Source: an uncultured Fimbriimonadales bacterium
GTDB lineage: Bacteria > Armatimonadota > Fimbriimonadia > Fimbriimonadales > GBS-DC
Assembly (NCBI GenBank): GCA_937925775.1
Contig: CALAMM010000166.1
Location: forward strand, 1-8,087
Reading direction: 5' to 3'
DNA: 8,087 bases
The notes below the pieces were generated by a model that did not search any database, was not told the origin of the DNA, and saw only the letters and a list, made by a program, of their open reading frames with translations. A program made the translations under genes and the position numbers. Position 1 is the stretch's first letter; every line of letters starts with the position of its first letter. Of the stretch, positions 1-5,945 are shown piece after piece.

Positions 1-1
1 T

Positions 2-481
2 AGCTGGGGCTATAACGCTCAAGATGCTCAACACAAGTCCGTTTCCCAGCTCGTTCGTATCCTTGCAGAGTGTGCAGGGCGAGACGCTAATCTGCTGCTA
101 AATGTTGGTCCCAAACCCGACGGTACGATTCAGGTGGAACACCAAGATCGTCTACTTGGCGTAGGGGAGTGGTTGCGTGTAAACGGCAAAGCTATCTATG
201 GTACGCGAGGTAAGGTGTTTGAGCCTCATGAGTGGGGTACGGCAACACGCGATAATAAATACATCTATCTGCATGTTTGGAGCCTTCCCGAAGAACGACA
301 GCTGCGTGTGAACCTGCCAGTGAGAGTCCGGTCAGCTCGCTGGCTCGCTAATAAAAAAACTCTCCAATATCAACAAACAGGCGGGGAACTGACTCTCTAC
401 CTTCCAGCTACTTTGCCCGATGCCCGAAACAGTGTCATTGCATTGGAGGGACAGATATGGAACGATCAGAAAAACTGCTAA
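2..481 (+). CDS. GH29 alpha-L-fucosidase, C-terminal part (5' end outside window)
   Basis: The reading frame is open from the window edge to TAA at 479-481, giving about 159 residues of the C-terminus. GH29 enzymes release terminal alpha-L-fucose from glycans by a retaining mechanism. The recognisable family stretch is near the left edge: a Gly-Arg-Asp-Ala-Asn-Leu-Leu-Leu-Asn-Val-Gly-Pro segment followed by a Pro-Asp-Gly turn, then a helix with GEWLRVNG and AIYGT. This is the typical end of the GH29 catalytic barrel. The remaining roughly 100 residues are beta-rich, with Trp and Leu alternation, and fit the usual C-terminal beta-sandwich domain. The catalytic nucleophile and any signal peptide lie outside the window, so activity and location cannot be judged. 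A GTG at 134 is internal, not the start. The gene end overlaps the next gene by 25 nt, suggesting one transcript. Confidence 0.88.
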   Translation, partial: SWGYNAQDAQHKSVSQLVRILAECAGRDANLLLNVGPKPDGTIQVEHQDRLLGVGEWLRVNGKAIYGTRGKVFEPHEWGTATRDNKYIYLHVWSLPEERQLRVNLPVRVRSARWLANKKTLQYQQTGGELTLYLPATLPDARNSVIALEGQIWNDQKNC

Positions 482-1158
482 GCAGAGAACAGTCAGTGCT
501 TGTGGTGGTAGACCTGCAGGATACGCTGCTCAAGGCAATCAAAGTCGGCGCTCTTATTGCAGAGAACATTGCCCTCTTGACCCGAGTGAGTCGGTTATTG
601 GAGATACCTACCATCCTTACAACGCAGAACGCGCAAAAGTTGGGTGGCGTCGTCCAAGATATAGTGGCGCAAATAGAGAACCTCACCGTCATCGACAAGC
701 TATGCTTCAGCTGCGTCGGCTCAGAGGAATTCACAAGATTGTTGCAGTCATCAGGGCGAACCCAGGTCGTATTGACAGGCATAGAGAGCCACATCTGCAT
801 CCTGCAGACGGCACTGGATCTGCTCAAGGCTGGCTACACGGTGCATGTGCCACACGATGCCGTTGCAAGCCGCCAGAAGCGCGACTGGAAATACGCACTG
901 CTGCGAATGGCTCACAGCGGGGTGATTGTCACCTCGATAGAATCTGTAATCTACGAATGGCTGTATGAAGCAGGCACTGATTCGTTTCGTGCGGTGCTAC
1001 CGCTTCTCAAGGAGCGTGAGGCAAGACGCATGCAGTCCGAAGCCGGCGAGGAGGAACACAACGAAGAGACAAGCGAGGCAGGCTCTCCGTCTGTGGAAAC
1101 CGTGGTAGAAGGACACAAAGAACTGTTCTCTACTTCCGAAAGAGATTCCGAAGAATAA
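457..1158 (+). CDS. Isochorismatase-family cysteine hydrolase (ISOC1/2- or YcaC-like)
   Basis: This 233-residue protein belongs to the isochorismatase-like hydrolases, cytoplasmic enzymes that use a Cys nucleophile with Asp and Lys. The triad is visible: D19 in VVVDLQD, K81 in VIDKLCF and C114 in GIESHICILQTALDL. The wording around C114, with the following GYTVHVPHDAVASR, is closest to the ISOC1/ISOC2-type branch, whose substrates are mostly unknown. True isochorismatase or nicotinamidase activity should therefore not be assumed. The core ends near residue 187. Residues about 188-233 form a Glu/Ser-rich, probably disordered tail not expected in the family. The ATG start is supported by GGAGGG at 445-450 with 6-nt spacing. 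The start lies inside the fucosidase gene in another frame, which points to translational coupling. The last 29 nt overlap the proline dehydrogenase gene on the opposite strand. Confidence 0.86.
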   Translation: MERSEKLLSREQSVLVVVDLQDTLLKAIKVGALIAENIALLTRVSRLLEIPTILTTQNAQKLGGVVQDIVAQIENLTVIDKLCFSCVGSEEFTRLLQSSGRTQVVLTGIESHICILQTALDLLKAGYTVHVPHDAVASRQKRDWKYALLRMAHSGVIVTSIESVIYEWLYEAGTDSFRAVLPLLKEREARRMQSEAGEEEHNEETSEAGSPSVETVVEGHKELFSTSERDSEE

Positions 1159-1165
1159 AGTAGAG
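1128..1165. repeat. Inverted repeat at the convergent gene ends (possible weak bidirectional terminator)
   Basis: CTCTACTT (1128-1135) and AAGTAGAG (1158-1165) are perfect 8-bp complements around a 22-nt loop. They span the overlapping stop codons of the hydrolase (+) and proline dehydrogenase (-). The loop region also contains a direct repeat, TTCCGAA at 1134-1140 and 1146-1152, and the flank holds an 11-nt palindrome, AGAACTGTTCT (1119-1129). Neither strand has a proper T-run after the stem, so a canonical intrinsic terminator is not shown. The position suggests a role in 3'-end formation. Confidence 0.4.
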
Positions 1166-2044
1166 GTTTGCAGGGCGCTCCGCCAGTCGCCGAGAGAAGT
1201 AGGGATACCACTGCTCACCGTAGGGTACATAGATGAGCGTGCGATACCCCTCAGCAACGAGCTGCTTCTGTAGTTCCCTGCTAATACCATAGAGCAACTG
1301 GAACTCGTATTGCGACTTCTCCAAGCCCAACTTGGCGGCGTAGCGTTTGGCATGGGCAATCAGACGGGTATCATGGGTAGCAATCGCAGGTTCTTTACCA
1401 CGCTCCAAGAGGCGTTCCATCTGAATCTTGAACTGACGGTCCACTGACCTCTTATCTGGATAGGCAACATTGCGTGGTTCGGCATATGCCCCTTTGACCA
1501 AACGCACGCGCGCCCCAAGCTGCAGTAAACGCTCTAAGTCATCGGGAGTACGGTACAGATAGCTTTGGAGCACTGTGCCAGAGTTTGGATAGTCGGGAAA
1601 CATCTCGCAAAATAGATCCAAAATCTGCTGCGTATGTTTACTGCTCTCCATATCAATCCAAACGAAGTTGTTCAGACGGCAGGCAGAGTCCAACACACGC
1701 GCCAAGTTCCTGCGAGCGACATCCATGCCCAGATCCAGCCCTAACTGGGTCAGCTTAATTGAAATGCAGGCCTTGACACCGTTGCGGTCAATATGTTCCA
1801 GTAGCGCGATATACTGGTTAGCCGCTTGCTCCGCGTCTTCGACTCGCTGCGTGTCTTCACCCAGATAGTCCAGAGCGACAAGGAACCCTTCTTGGTTGAG
1901 TTGGCGTGTGATTTGTAGCGCTGTCTCGACATCCTCGCCAGCGATGAAGCGTTTAATCAATCCTTGCGTCAAGCGACTGCGCTTGATCCAGTTTTTGAAG
2001 GCGGGCATCTCTGCCACTTTCAGCACAAGAGTTCGGGAAAGCAT
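1130..2044 (-). CDS. Proline dehydrogenase, monofunctional (FAD-dependent)
   Basis: The 304-residue product fits single-domain proline dehydrogenases (about 300 residues, as in Thermus), which oxidise L-proline to delta-1-pyrroline-5-carboxylate using FAD and pass electrons to the membrane quinone pool. Family segments appear in order: ISIKLTQLG (94-102, K97 probably substrate-contacting), a D131-M-E strand, LQSYLYRT (159-166), RLVKGAYAE (181-189), ATHD (222-225) and FQLLYG (248-253). They end in YGEQWYPYFSRRLAER (275-290), where R285/R286 and E289 match the proline-carboxylate-binding helix. ATG at 2044 is preceded by GAGGTGA (2057-2051) with 6-nt spacing. The second pathway enzyme, P5C dehydrogenase, is not in this window and this is not a PutA fusion. 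The gene lies 25 nt behind a small membrane-protein gene, so the two are probably co-transcribed. Confidence 0.93.
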   Translation of the reverse strand: MLSRTLVLKVAEMPAFKNWIKRSRLTQGLIKRFIAGEDVETALQITRQLNQEGFLVALDYLGEDTQRVEDAEQAANQYIALLEHIDRNGVKACISIKLTQLGLDLGMDVARRNLARVLDSACRLNNFVWIDMESSKHTQQILDLFCEMFPDYPNSGTVLQSYLYRTPDDLERLLQLGARVRLVKGAYAEPRNVAYPDKRSVDRQFKIQMERLLERGKEPAIATHDTRLIAHAKRYAAKLGLEKSQYEFQLLYGISRELQKQLVAEGYRTLIYVPYGEQWYPYFSRRLAERPANLYFILRNLFRK

Positions 2045-2069
2045 CGTTGCTCACCTCGCAAAGAGTGCG

Positions 2070-2417
2070 TCATTGCTTCGTTTTGACGGGCGTCTGCTCC
2101 CACCAATACTCTACGACATCGCGTTTGGGGTCGGGCTTAGGCATAGGTGGAGGCGTTTGGGGCGCGTTATCTTTCGTATCGGAAGCGGCTTTAGGCTCAG
2201 GCTGCGCCGAGGCGGTCGCAGCATTTCGCTCCAACTGTGCCTTTACCTCAGCTTCCGTCGGGGCGGGAATGGCTTCTTGGGGTTCTGTTCGCTGCTGCTG
2301 AGCGCGTTGCTCGGCAATCAGCGGCGCGATATTCGTTTGCCATCCATACCAGACCACGAACGCAACAAGCACGAGAATCAAGCCAATCCAAGCAATCGGT
2401 AATCCTCTGCGACGCAT
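2070..2417 (-). CDS. Small single-pass membrane protein of unknown function
   Basis: I do not recognise a family. The 115-residue product starts MRRRG and has one strong hydrophobic segment at about residues 6-26 (rich in I, L, V and W). The arginines before it predict an N-in topology with the rest outside. The remainder is hydrophilic, with a Gln/Glu-rich possible helix (about 33-65) and a Pro/Ala/Lys-rich stretch (about 70-100), and ends in a short DVVEYWWEQ segment. It contains no cysteine. ATG is supported by AGGAGG at 2429-2424 (6-nt spacing). Proline dehydrogenase follows by 25 nt with its own Shine-Dalgarno. An anchor or accessory role for that membrane-associated enzyme is conceivable but rests only on gene order. 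The coding case rests on the start signal, frame length and clear membrane segment. Confidence 0.72.
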   Translation of the reverse strand: MRRRGLPIAWIGLILVLVAFVVWYGWQTNIAPLIAEQRAQQQRTEPQEAIPAPTEAEVKAQLERNAATASAQPEPKAASDTKDNAPQTPPPMPKPDPKRDVVEYWWEQTPVKTKQ

Positions 2418-2433
2418 AGTTTGCCTCCTGCCT

Positions 2434-2439
2434 ATTATA
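2434..2439 (-). promoter_or_regulatory. -10 promoter element for the leftward membrane protein/proline dehydrogenase pair
   Basis: Read leftward this is a perfect TATAAT inside GGGTATAAT. No -35 resembling TTGACA lies about 17 bp upstream. Its last base is only 17 nt from the ATG at 2417, so a start site 6-7 nt downstream would fall inside the AGGAGG at 2429-2424. The true start must be slightly earlier, or the leader is very short. Confidence 0.5.
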
Positions 2440-2476
2440 CCCTGCGGAAACGGAAAGCGTTCCCTCCGCCCGACGG

Positions 2477-2482
2477 TATAAT
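2477..2482 (+). promoter_or_regulatory. -10 promoter element for acyP, predicting a leaderless mRNA
   Basis: A perfect TATAAT ends 8 nt before the ATG at 2490, so transcription would begin at or within 1-2 nt of the start codon. No Shine-Dalgarno is present between this element and the ATG, which agrees with a leaderless transcript. No TTGACA-like box is visible at the expected distance (2454-2459 reads AAAGCG). Confidence 0.6.
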
Positions 2483-2489
2483 TTCATAG

Positions 2490-2762
2490 ATGAAGCGTCT
2501 CACCGTGCGGATCTACGGGGTTGTGCAGGGTGTGGGGTTTCGGGTGTTTGCGCAGTCGGAGGCGCGCCGCTTGGCTCTCAGCGGGTATGTGCGCAACTGT
2601 GCGGACGGCTCGGTAGAGGCGGTCGCTGAGGGTGACGATGCTCTACTGGAAGAGTTTTTGGCATCGCTGCGCCGTGGTCCGTTCGGGGCGCGTGTTGACC
2701 GAGTAGAAACTTCGTACACAGCAGCAACAGGTGAGTTCAACGACTTTGTAATCCGACGCTGA
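2490..2762 (+). CDS. acyP: Acylphosphatase
   Basis: The 90-residue protein is a full-length acylphosphatase, a small cytosolic enzyme that hydrolyses carboxyl-phosphate anhydrides such as acetyl phosphate or carbamoyl phosphate. The family signature is intact: GVVQGVGFR (10-18) with catalytic R18 in the phosphate-binding loop, then GYVRNCADGSVE (32-43) with catalytic N36. The 18-residue Arg-to-Asn spacing is the usual one. The C-terminus (VDRVETSY, then the final FVIRR) also fits the fold. ATG at 2490 gives the canonical N-terminus with no Shine-Dalgarno, and TATAAT sits just upstream. The stop TGA shares its last A with the next gene's ATG, so the membrane protein downstream is probably translated by coupling. 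The physiological substrate in bacteria is generally uncertain. Confidence 0.95.
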   Translation: MKRLTVRIYGVVQGVGFRVFAQSEARRLALSGYVRNCADGSVEAVAEGDDALLEEFLASLRRGPFGARVDRVETSYTAATGEFNDFVIRR

Positions 2763-4762
2763 TGCGCGCACTCATCGGGTGTCTCTTATGCCTGCTAACA
2801 ACAATCGGAGTAGCGCAGCCAAAGCTGCTCTTGATATTGGTGCATGAACCGCTGACTCCCGATGATTTTGGGGGCGTTGTGCCTTTTCAGGCGGCATGGG
2901 TTGTCTGGAATCGTGAACAATACGAGCCAGCTGCTTTCGCAGCGAATGTGCAGGTCAATCCGCAACCAAAGGATTCGTTCTCGCAGTATGTCATCTATTT
3001 AGTGAATTCTAAATCAAGTCGCACTCTGCTTTCACTGAGAGAGGAGTCGCGCTCCATAAACTTCCTTCGTTTTACCTTGGGGGCTCAGTTAAACCAAGCA
3101 GGACGAAAGGGGATTTACCTCTCTACGCCCCGCTCACCCGCACCAACCCCGTATGCGCTAATAGTTCTATCAGAGGGTGGAAGCGTGCCTGCCAAAATTT
3201 ACCCAAATCTTGAAGCTCTAAGGCGCGACTTTTTTCAACTCGATGCGGACTGGGCACTGCTGGAGCTAAAACGCTGGGACTACAGTGCGTTGGAGCTGCT
3301 TCTGGCGGAGGGGGTCGAGGTGTGGGTCGTAGGCATCCCGTCGCCGGAGGGGCTTGTTTTTACAAAGACACGGCTCAGCCCTGTGATACGCTATTGGGCG
3401 CGCGGTCGGAGGGGCTTGCTCACTTCGCCCAGCACGCGCTGGAACGGCGTGATACGCGAGAGCGATATTGCTCCGAGCCTTTACCAGTCGCTCACGGGCG
3501 AGGTGTCAGGCAATTGGAGCGGAGCACCCGCTTTCGAGACGCGCCAATCGGAATGGCACCGATACTGGAACGGATGGCTAATACGGCTCGTCCTGGCGGA
3601 GGCAGCCGCGGTGATGGACCCAGGATGGCGTGGGAATGCCTTGCAGCGGAGCGCAGCGTGGGCACAGGCGCAGGCCCATCTCGCCCCGCCCCTTCGCACG
3701 GCGTTAGCGACTTTCTGGGCGGTATGGCTATGTCTCGGAACGGTGTTTTGGTATGCCCACCGATTGAAAGGACTCCTAAGGCGAGTGTTCGTATCGGGGT
3801 TAGCGGTATTCTGCCTTACACCTGCGATTGCGATTCTATACGCTTATTATCCGTTCGACTACTGGACTGGCGATAAGCCACGCGATGTCGCCTCCATAGC
3901 GGCGTGGTTGACGCTCGGTTGGGCAGGGCTAAGCCAAATCATGGCGGGGTTGGCACGCTGGGGGCGCATGCCTTTGTTATGTAGCGCTGCGAGCGTCGCC
4001 CTGATCACAATAGGGGCGGATATCCTCCTTGCAGGGGGCTACGGAGCGAAACGCTCGCTGCTTAGTGAAGGAGTTATCGGAGGGGGCTGCCCGTTTTGCC
4101 TCAACGAATGGTTCTGGGGCTTTGCGCTTGCAGCAGCGGTGCTTGCGCCTGCCAGCTGGCTGGAGAGTCGGGGGCGGCTGGGGTTTGGCGCACGCGGGCG
4201 GACAGCACTGGGGATGGCGTATGGGCTACTACTGGGTCTGTTCGGGTTGCCGATGCTGGGCGCGGCGCTGGACGCATGGATTCCAACAACGCTTGCCTTC
4301 GGTGCGGCAATTGCGCTTTTCACAGGTGTCCTGCGCCCGACTATCTCTTCCAGACAGGGGGTTGCGCTACTAATCGCCCTACTCATCGCAGGAGGCACAT
4401 TGACCGCGCTGGCGGTTGCTTTGGACTCGTGGCAATCTTGGCAACAACAGGCGGGCTGGGCGAGGGGCTGGCTCACGGCGCTGGGATGGCGCTTCGACCC
4501 CATCGCTGCGCTGGCAATTGCAGGCGCTACTGCAGGGGTCATTTACTGGCTGCGCAACTCGATTCGGCTGCTCTGGTATCGCGCCGGCGTGATACACGCT
4601 GCCATAGCAGTCTGTGCCGCTGTAGCAGGTGTTGGGCTGCTCACAGGGAAAGTCGCTGCCTCAGTTACAATCCTGCTTCTGGGCGTACTGTTTGCTCTGG
4701 AGTACTTGATTGGCGGCAAGGACTGGGGCTATGCTTATGAAGGGAACGGCGTGGCACGCTAA
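2762..4762 (+). CDS. Polytopic membrane protein with exported, alkaline-phosphatase-superfamily-like N-terminal domain
   Basis: This 666-residue protein has a signal-peptide-like start (about residues 1-19, ending GVAQ). An exported domain of about 285 residues follows, and then some 11 hydrophobic segments between about 313 and 650. From memory, the segment GLLTSPSTRW followed by NGVIRESDIAPSLYQSL (218-244) resembles a family of large bacterial membrane proteins with alkaline-phosphatase-like exported domains ending GLLTSPSTRRPGLVxNTDLAPT. The membrane part shares a DILL...LLxEGVIGG..NE block (420-449) with that family. The usual metal-ligand Asp after the first strand appears to be His (LILVHEP, 23-29), so hydrolase activity is doubtful. 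C443-P-F-C446 is a CxxC motif near a membrane boundary. It starts in a TGATG overlap with acyP, and a VKOR-DsbA fusion gene follows 32 nt later. The gene assignment is firm; the function is unknown. Confidence 0.8.
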   Translation: MRALIGCLLCLLTTIGVAQPKLLLILVHEPLTPDDFGGVVPFQAAWVVWNREQYEPAAFAANVQVNPQPKDSFSQYVIYLVNSKSSRTLLSLREESRSINFLRFTLGAQLNQAGRKGIYLSTPRSPAPTPYALIVLSEGGSVPAKIYPNLEALRRDFFQLDADWALLELKRWDYSALELLLAEGVEVWVVGIPSPEGLVFTKTRLSPVIRYWARGRRGLLTSPSTRWNGVIRESDIAPSLYQSLTGEVSGNWSGAPAFETRQSEWHRYWNGWLIRLVLAEAAAVMDPGWRGNALQRSAAWAQAQAHLAPPLRTALATFWAVWLCLGTVFWYAHRLKGLLRRVFVSGLAVFCLTPAIAILYAYYPFDYWTGDKPRDVASIAAWLTLGWAGLSQIMAGLARWGRMPLLCSAASVALITIGADILLAGGYGAKRSLLSEGVIGGGCPFCLNEWFWGFALAAAVLAPASWLESRGRLGFGARGRTALGMAYGLLLGLFGLPMLGAALDAWIPTTLAFGAAIALFTGVLRPTISSRQGVALLIALLIAGGTLTALAVALDSWQSWQQQAGWARGWLTALGWRFDPIAALAIAGATAGVIYWLRNSIRLLWYRAGVIHAAIAVCAAVAGVGLLTGKVAASVTILLLGVLFALEYLIGGKDWGYAYEGNGVAR

Positions 4763-4767
4763 ACAGG

Positions 4768-4773
4768 TATACT
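4768..4773 (+). promoter_or_regulatory. Possible -10 element upstream of the VKOR-DsbA gene
   Basis: TATACT within GGTATACT (4766-4773) lies in the only non-coding gap of this block, 21 nt before the ATG at 4795. A start near 4780 would leave the Shine-Dalgarno at 4782-4787 at the extreme 5' end. No -35 box is seen. It may give the VKOR-DsbA, hisS and methyltransferase genes their own promoter in addition to read-through from acyP. Confidence 0.35.
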
Positions 4774-4781
4774 TTCTACTT

Positions 4782-4787
4782 GGAGGT
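4782..4787 (+). promoter_or_regulatory. Ribosome binding site that fixes the VKOR-DsbA start
   Basis: GGAGGT sits 7 nt before ATG at 4795. An in-frame TTG at 4780 would overlap this site, so the longer start is unlikely and the protein should begin MNAIILNRL. Confidence 0.75.
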
Positions 4788-4794
4788 ACCGCCT

Positions 4795-5943
4795 ATGAAC
4801 GCAATTATCCTGAACCGCCTGATCGTTCTGTTCGCTTCGGTGGGCATGGTGATTTCCGCGTTGTTGTGGATTTCGCATTCGGCGGATTTCGCGTTGCCCT
4901 GCACGGGCGGCGGCTGCGATGAGGTGGCGCGCTCGCCCTACTCGCGGATTGCGGGGGTTCCTGTGGCGGCGTTGGGGTTCGGCTACTTCGGCGTGCTGGT
5001 CGTGCTTGCGCTCTCACGCCTGCAGTATCCCGAGCAGTGGCGCAGCTACGGGAACGCGCTGGCTGCGCTCAGCACTTTAGGGCTTCTGGCGTTCGCGTAC
5101 TTTACTTATGTCCAACTTTTTGTGCTAAACCTGTACGAGAAAGGCTCGCCCTGCTGGTGGTGTCTGGGCGCGGCGGGGTCGAATCTGGTTGTGTGGTTGC
5201 TATCGCTTATCGGGCTACGCGGGGCACCCTCGGCAGCGGGAATGCTCACGCGCGAACTACTCCAATCGGTCGCCGTCTCGCTCCTCCTCATCGTTGTGGG
5301 GCTTGCCTACGGCGGCTGGCAGTGGAACCGAGCGACCAAAGCAGAGGTGCAGCAGGCAGATAACGAGAAGCTGACCCTGCTTTACTTGGATGGGCAGGGA
5401 TGGCGCAAGGGCAACGAAAACGCGCCCCTGGTCATCGTGGAGTTCTCCGATTTCCAGTGCCCTGCCTGCAAGCAGGCGTATGAACTGCTGGAGAGACAAA
5501 TCCTACCGCAACTGGGCGACAAGGTTCTCTTCGTGTTTCGGCATTATCCGCTCATCAACATCCATCCGATGGCGTGGGCGGCCGCCGCAGCGGCGGAAGA
5601 GGCGGGCGCACAGGGCAAATTCTGGGAAATGTACGCCGCGCTGTTCGAAAGCCAGCAGCAACTCACGCCCGCTCGCATCGAACGCATCGCCGAACAGCTG
5701 GGACTGGACAGCAAAAAAGTGCGCTATGCCGCCGACAACCAAAAAGAGGTCCACTTCAAGAAAATCTATCGCGATTTTGAGGAAGGTAGCAAGCTCGGCG
5801 TCAACTCTACACCGACCTTTATCGTGGTTTACGAAGGCGAAATTCACATCGCGCGGGGCATGGGCGCCCTGATGACCACACTCAACGCGAACCCGAAAAT
5901 CCAGCACTATATCGGCAAGCAGATTAACGCCTCACCACAATAA
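4795..5943 (+). CDS. VKOR-DsbA fusion: membrane thiol oxidase with periplasmic thioredoxin-fold domain
   Basis: This 382-residue protein joins a vitamin K epoxide reductase (VKOR) homologue to a DsbA-like thioredoxin domain. The pair makes disulfide bonds in exported proteins and passes electrons to quinone, replacing DsbB plus DsbA. The VKOR half (about 1-150) has four hydrophobic segments (about 8-26, 58-75, 88-113, 123-140). It carries loop cysteines C36 and C41, a loop Ser (S47 or S50) and the quinone-proximal C120-W-W-C123. A fifth segment (about 156-173) leads out to the thioredoxin fold. There, FSDFQCPAC (217-225) holds C222/C225 and a Thr339-Pro340 supplies the cis-proline. The helical insert between them is of DsbA length. 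All expected redox residues are present, so it should be active. It is followed after 2 nt by hisS, and its presence implies exported proteins with disulfides. Confidence 0.93.
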   Translation: MNAIILNRLIVLFASVGMVISALLWISHSADFALPCTGGGCDEVARSPYSRIAGVPVAALGFGYFGVLVVLALSRLQYPEQWRSYGNALAALSTLGLLAFAYFTYVQLFVLNLYEKGSPCWWCLGAAGSNLVVWLLSLIGLRGAPSAAGMLTRELLQSVAVSLLLIVVGLAYGGWQWNRATKAEVQQADNEKLTLLYLDGQGWRKGNENAPLVIVEFSDFQCPACKQAYELLERQILPQLGDKVLFVFRHYPLINIHPMAWAAAAAAEEAGAQGKFWEMYAALFESQQQLTPARIERIAEQLGLDSKKVRYAADNQKEVHFKKIYRDFEEGSKLGVNSTPTFIVVYEGEIHIARGMGALMTTLNANPKIQHYIGKQINASPQ

Positions 5944-5945
5944 CG

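Larger units (their letters stand above)
2434..2482. repeat. Inverted pair of GGTATAAT elements between divergent genes
   Basis: ATTATACC (2434-2441) and GGTATAAT (2475-2482) are perfect complements separated by 33 nt. Each arm contains a TATAAT facing outward. The spacer includes GGAAAGCGTTCC (2452-2463), an imperfect palindrome that could be an operator, and GC-rich tracts next to each arm. This looks like two back-to-back promoters sharing one upstream region rather than a transposon end. Confidence 0.55.

Noticed and set aside
134..136. GTG at 134 as the start of a small stand-alone gene
   Set aside because: The frame is open to the left edge and encodes conserved GH29 sequence before this codon, so it is internal to the truncated fucosidase gene.
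2434..2482. Inverted repeat as a transposon or MITE end
   Set aside because: The arms are only 8 bp, hold promoter -10 sequences, and no flanking target duplication or transposase is present.
4039..4542. Open frame of 167 codons on the minus strand opposite the membrane protein
   Set aside because: Its composition (Ala, Ser, Pro-rich, no motif) is what antisense to hydrophobic GC-rich codons produces, and no start signal was seen.
4780..4794. Longer start (TTG at 4780) for the VKOR-DsbA gene
   Set aside because: The TTG overlaps the GGAGGT that best fits as the ribosome binding site for ATG at 4795, and the extra five residues add nothing typical of the family.
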